The notes beneath the pieces are model-generated. The model was not told where the DNA came from. It was given only the letters and a program-made list of their open reading frames with translations, and did not search any database. Of a stretch of DNA of 27,030 bases, positions 21,449-27,030 are shown one piece after another. The position numbers and the translations under genes are program-made. Position 1 is the first letter of the stretch. The number at the start of each line of letters is the position of its first letter. The DNA is from a virus, in IMG/VR virus record IMGVR_UViG_3300033994_001834, positions 1-27,030 of that record. The stretch is one strand, 5' to 3'.

Positions 21449-21753
21449 TACTCAACCCCAAGCGCTTTTTTGAGATCCAAAATCACGTCGCGAGCCTGGG
21501 CCGGATGCTGCGGCGGCTTTTCGATGGGGTTGAAGTCCGACGCTGGTGGAGTCTTGCCTTTCGCACAGTGCGGTGCGAGCACCGCCGACACGACAAGGCC
21601 CGTCTCCGCCCAGGAATCGGGGATCGCCTCAAAGAACCGCGTGTAAGCCTTCCATTCCGTGAACTCGCGACTCGACATCCGAGCCATCAACTCCGCCACC
21701 GTCATCTTCAGGTGCCCGGCGAGCGCGAAGGCGAACCTTCGCGTCTCGGACAC
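21448..21753 (-). CDS. Tail assembly chaperone T-like part
   Basis: This 101-residue frame starts with GTG (21753) and contains MTVAELMARMSSREFTEWKAYTRFFE, matching the phage minor-tail T/DUF4035 type ('mss.Ef.eW.af....p'). It lies in the -1 frame relative to the preceding gene and is entered at a GGGAAAA slippery site, so its main product is probably the C-terminal part of a G-T fusion of about 217 residues. Independent start at GTG (AAAGG 6 nt upstream) cannot be ruled out. Such chaperones coat the tape measure protein during tail assembly and are absent from the virion. Confidence 0.8.
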   Translation of the reverse strand: MSETRRFAFALAGHLKMTVAELMARMSSREFTEWKAYTRFFEAIPDSWAETGLVVSAVLAPHCAKGKTPPASDFNPIEKPPQHPAQARDVILDLKKALGVE

Positions 21754-21755
21754 GT

Positions 21756-22100
21756 TCAGCCTTTTCCCAACTCCTCCACATCGCCCTCCGACATCGCGTT
21801 GTGCTTCATCGCACGGTCGAAGAGCCGCGTCATCACGGCCGCCGACTTCTTCCCGAGCTTCTCGATCTGCTCGCGCGTGAAGAGGAGGTTGCCCTTCTCG
21901 TCACAGAGCACCCGCTGGAGATACTCCGTGCGGAAGTTCTCGATGCCCGTTTCGCGCTTGCCGATCCACATGCGCTCGTAGGCGTCACGCTCGGCAACCG
22001 TCATTACGCGGATAAACACCGATCCGCCCCACTCCTTGACCTTCACTTCAAGGAGGGAGGCGTCGTCGGCGGCGAGGATCTGATCTGCGGAAAGGCTCAT
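21756..22100 (-). CDS. Tail assembly chaperone G-like
   Basis: From ATG 22100 (GGAG 8 nt upstream) the product has 114 residues: LLEVKVKEWGGSVFIRVMTVAERDAYERMW, then CDEKGNLLFTREQIEKLGKKSAAVMTRLFDRAMKHNAMSEGDVEELGKG. This is the phage tail assembly chaperone (TAC) pattern 'v.vpeWGg.v.vr.lt..Erd...', with its typical acidic C-terminus. The last codons are TTG GGA AAA GGC TGA and hold the slippery heptamer that opens the T frame. It acts with the T-extended form in loading the tape measure. Confidence 0.85.
   Translation of the reverse strand: MSLSADQILAADDASLLEVKVKEWGGSVFIRVMTVAERDAYERMWIGKRETGIENFRTEYLQRVLCDEKGNLLFTREQIEKLGKKSAAVMTRLFDRAMKHNAMSEGDVEELGKG
21762..21768 (-). promoter_or_regulatory. 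-1 ribosomal frameshift site GGGAAAA
   Basis: The minus-strand heptamer G-GGA-AAA is correctly phased in the G gene (TTG|GGA|AAA|GGC|TGA). A slip of one base continues as AGG CTG AAC GTG into the T frame with no stop. AGGAG lies just upstream, and an 8-bp stem with a UUCG loop (21724-21743) lies 18 nt downstream. The lambda G/GT site is of the same type. Confidence 0.8.
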
Positions 22101-22105
22101 TTGTT

Positions 22106-22426
22106 TCACTCCATTGCGATGCGGAAGGTGGCCGCGTAACGCGCGACATCGTTCACCTTGCCAGCCATCTGCAGCGATTCGCAAATCGCCTTAGTCGAGT
22201 AGGTCAGGCCGCCGCCCTGAATCGACAGCGTGGCTTTCTTCCCGTACTCGGAGACTGCAATCGCGGCAGTAGACAGGCACCTGAGAGATATAGTGCCCGC
22301 GTCAAGCGACCACGTGCTCGCCCGCGCGAGCGGCAGGCTGCCGCCCACGCGAGTGTCGATCTCGGTGACCTCACCGAGAGTCTGGCCGCTCCACGTGACG
22401 CTGACCCCCGTGCATACGTTCGCCAT
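22106..22426 (-). CDS. Small tail protein
   Basis: The 106-residue product is beta-rich (CTGVSVTWSGQTLGEVTEIDTRVGG, ATLSIQGGGLTYSTKAICESLQMAGKVNDVARYAATFRIA). Its short beta-strand pattern and place between the tube-like gene and the chaperones suggest a second tail tube or tail-associated protein. The ATG at 22426 is clear, although the ribosome site is weak. The family is not recognised. Confidence 0.6.
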   Translation of the reverse strand: MANVCTGVSVTWSGQTLGEVTEIDTRVGGSLPLARASTWSLDAGTISLRCLSTAAIAVSEYGKKATLSIQGGGLTYSTKAICESLQMAGKVNDVARYAATFRIAME

Positions 22427-22446
22427 GACGGGCCTCCGTCAGACGA

Positions 22447-22851
22447 CTACACGCGGGCGATACGAAGGGTAGCCTGTCCGCGGATCGCGTCGTTCGTTGC
22501 CAGCGTCAGCGTCGAGGCGTTGACCGTGTAGGCCACGCCACTCAGCAGGGTAACGCCAGCGGTGCCCACGCCGCCCGTGATGATGGTGCACGTGCCGGTC
22601 GAGGCGTCAGCGATGATCGTGCGGCCGAGGTAGTCAAACTGAACCGTGCGGCCGGTGTCGCTCACGCTGCCCTGCAGCGGCCGGTCAATCGTCCGAATGG
22701 ACGCGCCGGTCGTCAGGCCCAGGTGCGAAACGTCGATCTTCTCTTGGTCGGCGGTCGGGTCGGTGAACGAAATGACGATGTTCGTCACGGTGTACTGCGT
22801 CGCGCCCAGCGCGAGCGTCGTGCCGGTTCCGTCGTGAGGCGTAAAGGACAT
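22447..22851 (-). CDS. Major tail tube protein candidate
   Basis: The 134-residue product is nearly all beta-strand: TTLALGATQYTVTNIVISFTDPTADQEKIDVSHLGLTTG, RTVQFDYLGRTIIADAS, then STLTLATNDAIRGQATLRIARV. A 'D.SHLG...G' segment is common in small phage tail tube proteins. It lies just after the tail terminator gene, where the tube gene sits in siphophages, and GGAG lies 9 nt before the ATG. It would polymerise around the tape measure. The 106-residue neighbour is an alternative candidate for the same role. Confidence 0.65.
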   Translation of the reverse strand: MSFTPHDGTGTTLALGATQYTVTNIVISFTDPTADQEKIDVSHLGLTTGASIRTIDRPLQGSVSDTGRTVQFDYLGRTIIADASTGTCTIITGGVGTAGVTLLSGVAYTVNASTLTLATNDAIRGQATLRIARV

Positions 22852-22854
22852 TTC

Positions 22855-23274
22855 CTAAATCTCCTTCCAGATGATCGAGTACGTTTGCGACACCGAATAC
22901 ACGGGCGGCGTGTCGCCACCGGCTAGCTGCACGAACCCGTCCGACTCGTTATCGAGCGAGACGTTGTTCACTACGATTGAGTCTGACTGAGCGGTGCCGT
23001 ACCCATCCAGACACACCCGGCACTTGTCGGCCAGTTCCCTTACTGCCTCGTAGGTCTCGGCGTACATATCGAGCGAGAGAATCACGGTCGGCATCCCCAT
23101 CGGGCCGGAGAGCGTGTGCTGACGCTGGACGCCGCTGCGGCGGTAGGTGAGGAACGGGATGTCGGCGCTGGCGGGGGCGAGCACCGGAAACACCCGGGTG
23201 CCCACGACGGCCGCGACGGCCGTGTTCGCCACCAGGGCGTTGCGGATCACGACCTCGGGGCTTTTGAGCGACAT
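22855..23274 (-). CDS. Tail terminator/completion protein (DUF3168-type)
   Basis: The 139-residue product starts IRNALVANTAVAAVVGTRVFPVLAPASADIPFLTYRRSG, the signature opening of DUF3168/gp17-like tail completion proteins ('..aL..d..v.alvg.rVyp...p......P.i.y......'). SLDMYAETYEAVRELADKCR and VYSVSQTYSIIW follow, as in the family. Such proteins cap the tail tube before joining to the head. The gene order (neck, terminator, tube, chaperones, tape measure) agrees. Confidence 0.85.
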   Translation of the reverse strand: MSLKSPEVVIRNALVANTAVAAVVGTRVFPVLAPASADIPFLTYRRSGVQRQHTLSGPMGMPTVILSLDMYAETYEAVRELADKCRVCLDGYGTAQSDSIVVNNVSLDNESDGFVQLAGGDTPPVYSVSQTYSIIWKEI

Positions 23275-23313
23275 ACCCGCATCATGCCGCCTAGGTAGGC
23301 GATGCTTGCAGCG

Positions 23314-24168
23314 TCAGCCCCCGGCGTTCGTCAGCGCGCCGGTGATCGACCCAGACCCGCGGAAGACGAGCGTCTTGACCGCCGCCTCCAGTGAAATCCG
23401 CAACTCCGACTGCAGCCGCTCGGCCACCAACCCCTTTGTCTGGTTCCATGCCGTCTGGACCGGCGGCAGCCCCGCCCGGCCGCCGGGCTGCACGGCGGGC
23501 AGGATGATCGGCGTCGAAGACCGCTTAAAGAACGCTTTCGGGGTCGGCGGGTTGGTCGTGAACTTCTTGCGGTCGCCCCGCACCTTCTGGATTTCAAACG
23601 GCCCCAGTTCGTTGAAACTGCTCGCGAAGTAGGAGGGCCGCAGTTCCGTGACGTTGTGGGCACTCACCGCGTGAGCCGTCACAGGGTGGGCGCGAACGGT
23701 CACCGGCTTCCCGTTGCGAATCCGGGTGTGGGACTTTCGCAGGAATCCGCCCTTCACGTAGGAACTGCGGAAATACCGCTTCGGCGGCGTCGGCTTGTCG
23801 ATGACCCGGGGCTTGGTCCCGAACTCCAACCACCACTGATGAAAAGCCCGGTCTGGACCGGCCTGGATCGTGCCGCCCTGTGCGCTCTCGCTGTCTTCGG
23901 CAGCGGCCCGGCGATAGCCGAAGAGAGCGACCGCGTTCCCCGTGCGGGCGTAAGTCTTTATCTTGAGATCAACCGCCCGCCGCATGTTGCGAGCCGGGCC
24001 GATGGGAGTCACCTCGCCCAGCCGTAGGAATGCCGGGTAGACAGCCTTGTAGAGGGCATCGCCGAGGAGTTGGGCCGCGGCGGCCTTGTCGCCCAGATTG
24101 CGGATCCCCGCGCGGAGTTTCTCTAGTTCGGGGAACTCGACGCTGATCTTGGCACCGGCAACGGCCAT
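23314..24168 (-). CDS. HK97 gp10-like neck protein, enlarged
   Basis: The 284-residue product has the gp10-like opening (MAVAGAKISVEFPELEKLRAGIRNLGDKAAAAQLLGDALYKAVYPAFLRLGEVTP), then WWLEFGTKPRVIDKP, in place of the family 'y.he.GT....a.Pfl'. About 110 extra residues, basic and aromatic, sit before the last region, ending in a helix AERLQSELRISLEAAVKTLVF. Typical relatives are 120-160 residues, so the insertion is notable. Start ATG 24168 shares one base with the previous stop. It likely joins head and tail. Confidence 0.7.
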   Translation of the reverse strand: MAVAGAKISVEFPELEKLRAGIRNLGDKAAAAQLLGDALYKAVYPAFLRLGEVTPIGPARNMRRAVDLKIKTYARTGNAVALFGYRRAAAEDSESAQGGTIQAGPDRAFHQWWLEFGTKPRVIDKPTPPKRYFRSSYVKGGFLRKSHTRIRNGKPVTVRAHPVTAHAVSAHNVTELRPSYFASSFNELGPFEIQKVRGDRKKFTTNPPTPKAFFKRSSTPIILPAVQPGGRAGLPPVQTAWNQTKGLVAERLQSELRISLEAAVKTLVFRGSGSITGALTNAGG

Positions 24169-24485
24169 CAGCTCGTCTCCTGGCAGATCAACTCGTGAAC
24201 GCTGCGGTTGTCGTGCTCCAGAATCGACATGATCTCAAGCGTGCGGCCCCGCCACAGAAGCCGCATCTGGCCGGTCAGGCCCGGCAGATAACGCATCCGC
24301 ACGCGGTGCGAAATCTCCGTCTGCTGCTGGCCAGCCAGAAGCAACTCGCGAGCCGTCACGCCTTCGACGCTGGCCCACACGGTCGCGAACTCGCTCCACG
24401 TGGGGATGGGCTCGCCGAGCGTGTTGGTGGTCTGCGTGGCGACCTGGGCCGTCACCCGCTCGCGCATCTGCCCGGCGTTGATCAC
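24168..24485 (-). CDS. Head closure/head-tail adaptor protein
   Basis: GTG 24485 overlaps the connector stop as GTGA; an earlier start (24500) is possible. The 105-residue product is a typical SPP1 gp16-like or Phage_H_T_join protein: INAGQMRERVTAQVATQTTNTLGEPIPTWSEFATVWASVEGVTARELLLAGQQQTEISHRVRMRYLPGL, then MRLLWRGRTLEIMSI. The family pattern 'l..rv.iq......d..G.....W.....vwA.v......E...a......t..v.iRy' is all present. It plugs the portal after DNA packaging. Confidence 0.85.
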   Translation of the reverse strand: MINAGQMRERVTAQVATQTTNTLGEPIPTWSEFATVWASVEGVTARELLLAGQQQTEISHRVRMRYLPGLTGQMRLLWRGRTLEIMSILEHDNRSVHELICQETS

Positions 24486-25051
24486 GTGTAAGACCCCCAC
24501 GACACGGTGTCGAGTAGAGCCTTCGCCCCGGGCGGCAACTGGGCATCCCCACGGCCGTCGTAGAGGGCCAAGATCGTCATCAGCATGGCCGACTTCACCC
24601 GCTGCGGAACGTCAGCCGACGAGCCGTAGCCCGCCCACCACGTGACCGCGACGGAGTTGGTGTCCAAGAGGTGCGACGGCCAAGACCCGTTGTAGAGCGT
24701 GCGGATCCGCCCCGGCGTGGCGTCGCGATCCACTCGGTACTCGGTGGGTGGCAGCGTCACGGTTTCGCCGGTCGAGACGGTGTAGGTGACGGTGACGGCG
24801 GTCGTCGTCGCGCTCATTGGCGGCCGGGGCAGTTCGATCTCCGGCGGGAACGAATCCAGCCGCATGACGTACTGCTGGGTCACAAGGCTGCGGTCGAGGT
24901 AGTCCTCGACAAGTTCGCGAGCCGTCTGGATGTAGCCCACGATCAGAGCATCGTCGGCGTTTGAGTCCACGCGGCAGTGCGACTTGGCGTCGGCCAGCGA
25001 CACGGGTTCGACCACTGGGGCGGTCGTGCGTTTCAGGCTGCGGTATCTCAC
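24482..25051 (-). CDS. Head-tail connector (gp6-like)
   Basis: The 189-residue product has the phage gp6/connector pattern: PVSLADAKSHCRVDSNADDALIVGYIQTARELVEDYLDRSLVTQQYVMRLD, later EYRVDRDATPGRIRTLYNGSWPSHL, VTWWAGYGSSADVPQRVKSAMLMTILALYDGRGD. All-alpha N-terminal helices are followed by the beta part and 'vP..vk.A.l......y..R', as expected. GTG 25051 overlaps the previous stop as GTGA. It would sit under the portal ring in the neck. Confidence 0.88.
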   Translation of the reverse strand: MRYRSLKRTTAPVVEPVSLADAKSHCRVDSNADDALIVGYIQTARELVEDYLDRSLVTQQYVMRLDSFPPEIELPRPPMSATTTAVTVTYTVSTGETVTLPPTEYRVDRDATPGRIRTLYNGSWPSHLLDTNSVAVTWWAGYGSSADVPQRVKSAMLMTILALYDGRGDAQLPPGAKALLDTVSWGSYT

Positions 25052-25239
25052 GGCTTTCTCCGGGGGTTCAGGTCGGCCGTCTCGGAGCGTTCCTCGACGG
25101 TCGCCGTCTCGATCAGATTCCGCTGCCGCTCCTCGACCGCGTAGCCGTCGGCGATCAAGAGCCGCCCGGCCGCATCCTCGATCTCGATCACGTCGCCCTT
25201 GCGGTACGACCTGACTGCCTTGACCAGTTTTATTTTCAT
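25048..25239 (-). CDS. Small hypothetical protein (63 aa)
   Basis: ATG 25239 overlaps the glycosyltransferase stop as ATGA. The 63 residues begin MKIKLVKAVRSYRKGDVIEIEDAAGRLLIADGYAVEE, like small phage proteins placed before gp6-like connectors ('v.....y..Gdv.el.e..A..LI..G.A'). The tail is acidic to basic. Role unknown; probably a minor head-tail or regulatory protein. Confidence 0.7.
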   Translation of the reverse strand: MKIKLVKAVRSYRKGDVIEIEDAAGRLLIADGYAVEERQRNLIETATVEERSETADLNPRRKP

Positions 25240-25973
25240 TCCTGCGGCAGGCTCCATGCAGTTTTCGGCGGCTTCTTCGTCTCTTGCCATTCGGTCGTGT
25301 ACTGGAAGACGGGCGAGGCGAAGTTCTTCCCGGGCCACGTGATCACGTATTCGCCGTGCCCGATGCACACGCGGGGCGTGACATAGAGCCGGTTGCCAGA
25401 CGCTTTCCACGTCCTCCAAAAGCCAATGTCGGAATCAGTTCTTCCGTCATGCCAAGAACCATTCGGATCGGGCGTCTCCTGAAACCACGGCTTCTTCATC
25501 CGCTTCAAGGCGGCGGTGCTGATGATCGTGCAGCCGAAGTGCGCCGTATCGACCTGCTGGACGGGGGCACCGAACCACTCCATCGGCAGGCTCGTCGTGC
25601 CGCCCTCCGGCGGATTGTCAAGCGTGTCGAGGAGCGTGAGCATCGGCCGCCCGTCCTCTCGCTTCGTCTGCAGCGGAGCCAACGCGTCGCATTGGAACGT
25701 CATCGCCATCGCGAACAGGTGTTCGACGGATTCCTTCGATATGAAGGAATCCATATCTAGGCACAGGACGTACTCAGTCGTGTCCTGAAATTGCTCCATC
25801 ATCCGCGTGAGCACCTGACTCCAAAACGCCCCCTGACCAAGCGTAGGGCGAATGTGGAGAGGCATCAGCGCCTCGATGAACCCGAATGCGTTGATGAGCG
25901 GCCCGAATCGCGGCCCCGACAGGATCGCCTCGCACCGCACTTCGACCGACGAGCCGCCAACTTGCACAAGCAT
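25236..25973 (-). CDS. GT-A-type glycosyltransferase
   Basis: From ATG 25973 (GGAG 6-7 nt upstream) the product has 245 residues. TEYVLCLDMDSFISKESVEHLF holds the DxD-type metal site (Asp73-Met-Asp75) of GT-A enzymes. VDTAHFGCTIISTAALKRMKKPWF, then GRTDSDIGFWRTWKASGNRLYVTPRVCIGHGEYVI match the acceptor and 'D..f...a...G..i...p.v...H' parts of phage GT2-like proteins. It would transfer a sugar to a protein or DNA acceptor. Location between capsid and connector genes suggests capsid or tail decoration, but host-surface or DNA modification is possible. Preceded by a strong terminator. Confidence 0.75.
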   Translation of the reverse strand: MLVQVGGSSVEVRCEAILSGPRFGPLINAFGFIEALMPLHIRPTLGQGAFWSQVLTRMMEQFQDTTEYVLCLDMDSFISKESVEHLFAMAMTFQCDALAPLQTKREDGRPMLTLLDTLDNPPEGGTTSLPMEWFGAPVQQVDTAHFGCTIISTAALKRMKKPWFQETPDPNGSWHDGRTDSDIGFWRTWKASGNRLYVTPRVCIGHGEYVITWPGKNFASPVFQYTTEWQETKKPPKTAWSLPQE

Positions 25974-25980
25974 GGATCGC

Positions 25981-26026
25981 TCCAAAAAGAGAAACGGCGG
26001 GGCAGGCGATTGCCTACCCCGCCGTT
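25981..26026 (-). terminator. Intrinsic terminator downstream of head gene
   Basis: On the minus strand a 15-bp stem with one C/A mismatch (arms 26012-26026 and 25993-26007, 4-nt loop) is followed by UUUCUCUUUUU. This is a textbook rho-independent terminator. It follows the 26051-26500 gene and precedes the glycosyltransferase gene, whose ribosome site begins just inside the T-run. Confidence 0.88.
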
Positions 26027-26050
26027 CACTTTGGTCACGCTGTCAAGCGA

Positions 26051-26500
26051 CTAGCCGACGGCCTGCGTGTTGACGCCCTTGCTGGTCGCGTCAACCGGCC
26101 CCGCCTCGCCCTTCGACAGGCGAGCGATGGTCACGACGCCGCACGCGCTGGCGGGCGTCGCGTAGACCGTCAGGTAACGCTTCTTGCCGCGGAGATCCAC
26201 GTCGAAGCGGTGGGAGTAGCCCACGCCGCCCGTCGCGGTCGTACCGGCGGCCACGGTGTAGTCGGTCCCGCCGACCATGCCGCTGATGTTCGTCTGACCC
26301 GAGCCCGACACGTCGGACTGAGCGAGACGAAGCACCGTGGCGGCAGCCGTGGGGCCGCTTGAACCGGCGAAGGGGGAAAACGCAACGTCAATCGACGCGT
26401 AGGCGAAGCCGAGCGTGTCGATTTCGAGCGAGTGAGTAGCGGACGAGGCGACGCTCGTCTCGACCTTCTCAACGCTCTTGGTGGAAGCAACGTGGTTCAT
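26051..26500 (-). CDS. Small head-region protein (decoration candidate)
   Basis: The 149-residue product is Ser/Thr/Ala/Gly-rich: THSLEIDTLGFAYASIDVAFSPFAG, LRLAQSDVSGSGQTNISGMVGGTDYTV, then GYSHRFDVDLRGKKRYLTVYATPASA. The strand-loop pattern suggests a jelly-roll-like beta-sandwich. It sits between the major capsid gene and a terminator, so a capsid decoration or accessory protein is plausible. No family recognised. The start codon is ATG 26500 with AAGGAG about 11 nt upstream. Confidence 0.6.
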   Translation of the reverse strand: MNHVASTKSVEKVETSVASSATHSLEIDTLGFAYASIDVAFSPFAGSSGPTAAATVLRLAQSDVSGSGQTNISGMVGGTDYTVAAGTTATGGVGYSHRFDVDLRGKKRYLTVYATPASACGVVTIARLSKGEAGPVDATSKGVNTQAVG

Positions 26501-26530
26501 GGGGTCAGGGTCTCCTTGAGGGGGTCGAGG

Positions 26531-27030
26531 TTAGGCGGCGAACTTGAGGGCGACGATCGGACCGGCCACCGTGGTCGAGCCGAGGTCGTGCACCACCATC
26601 GCGTTGCGGGTGGTCGCAAAGGTCAACGTCTGGTCGAACTCGATGTACCGCTCGCTTGCGGTGCGGATCGAGACGGCCCGCCGCTCGCCGAACGTCGCGG
26701 CCTGCGAGAGGTCGCCGAACAGCGCCGCGACCTTGCCGCCCGTGCCGGTCAGATCGCTGGTGAGCGAGTGAACGAGCACGACCGGGAAGCCGAGAAACTG
26801 GAGGCCAGCACCGCCCGCGATGTCGGCCACGTTGTTGCCAGCCGAGGCCACCATGAGCCGCAGCATCGACGCACCGTAACCGGCCGGGCTCACGTAAAAC
26901 TTGGCCTGACGACGGGCATAGAGCGGGAGGCGGCTCACGAGGTCCGTGAACGACTTCAGCTCCAGCTCCGCGAAGACGTTGTCGCCGCTCGGGGCGGTGA
27001 CGACCGACTTCGAGTAGCCCGACTTCAGGA
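26531..27030 (-). CDS. Major capsid protein, HK97 fold, C-terminal part
   Basis: The frame stays open to the right edge of the window, so the gene is partial at its N-terminus; the GTG at 26938 is not the real start. Visible are GDNVFAELELKSFTDLVSRLPLYARRQAKFYVSPAGYGASMLRL, LQFLGFPVVLVHSL, AALFGDLSQAATFGERRAVSIRTASERYIEFDQTLTFATTRNAMVVHDLG. This matches the second half of HK97-type capsid proteins (P-domain helix region, then 'llG.Pv......', 'GDf..a...g.r....i......f..d....r...r.d....d'). It forms the icosahedral shell. Confidence 0.88.
   Translation of the reverse strand, partial: LKSGYSKSVVTAPSGDNVFAELELKSFTDLVSRLPLYARRQAKFYVSPAGYGASMLRLMVASAGNNVADIAGGAGLQFLGFPVVLVHSLTSDLTGTGGKVAALFGDLSQAATFGERRAVSIRTASERYIEFDQTLTFATTRNAMVVHDLGSTTVAGPIVALKFAA

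Noticed and set aside
20535-21473. A 312-codon plus-strand open frame opposite the tape measure gene
   Set aside because: The tape measure frame has coiled-coil composition and operon context; the opposite frame is Ser/Ala-rich shadow.
23288-23301. Small palindrome CGCCTA-GG-TAGGCG between two tail genes
   Set aside because: The loop is only 2 nt, no T-run follows, and it is short enough to be chance.

Overview
The window is most likely part of a temperate, tailed (siphovirus-like) phage or prophage of a GC-rich bacterium. A planctomycete host is suggested, weakly, by the Cys-rich repeat of the 15628-16455 product, a style I associate with planctomycete proteins. Nearly all genes lie on the minus strand, so transcription runs from high to low coordinates, with 1-11 nt overlaps (ATGA, GTGA and TGATG junctions) typical of phage operons. 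The one clear plus-strand gene is a tyrosine recombinase at 11026-11913. I saw no tRNA, rRNA, CRISPR array or insertion sequence. No stretch over 300 bases lacks a gene.

Late region, 27030 down to about 15.6 kb: C-terminal part of the major capsid protein (runs off the window), a small head-region protein, a strong terminator, a GT-A-type glycosyltransferase, head-tail connector, head-closure protein, gp10-like neck protein, tail terminator, two tail-tube-type proteins, the G/T tail assembly chaperone pair with a GGGAAAA slippery site, tape measure protein, and three distal tail or surface proteins. Terminase, portal and protease genes would lie beyond the right edge.

Middle region, 15.6 to 11.9 kb: a Cys-rich small protein, a small HExxH zincin-like protein, a metallophosphoesterase, an HNH endonuclease and a protein resembling phage nucleotide-metabolism families. 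It ends at a very strong hairpin shared by two convergent genes.

Switch and early region, 11.9 kb to 1: the plus-strand integrase stands back to back with a small HTH gene. Three minus-strand promoters at 9.5, 10.46 and 10.86 kb share a 16-bp partly palindromic operator placed in the -35/-10 spacer. Downstream are a prim-pol, a RecA-like ATPase, an SSB-like protein, a second tyrosine recombinase, a PD-(D/E)XK-like protein, a primase-helicase fusion, a lambda-O-like initiator, small regulators, a phage-encoded sliding clamp, and accessory genes.

The most interesting element is inside the initiator gene. Six 17-bp direct repeats at 22-23 bp period (2957-3084) are followed by an AT-rich 15-bp inverted repeat (2909-2942) and a GC-rich hairpin (2855-2891). 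This matches the architecture of the lambda origin within gene O, and is probably the phage replication origin.
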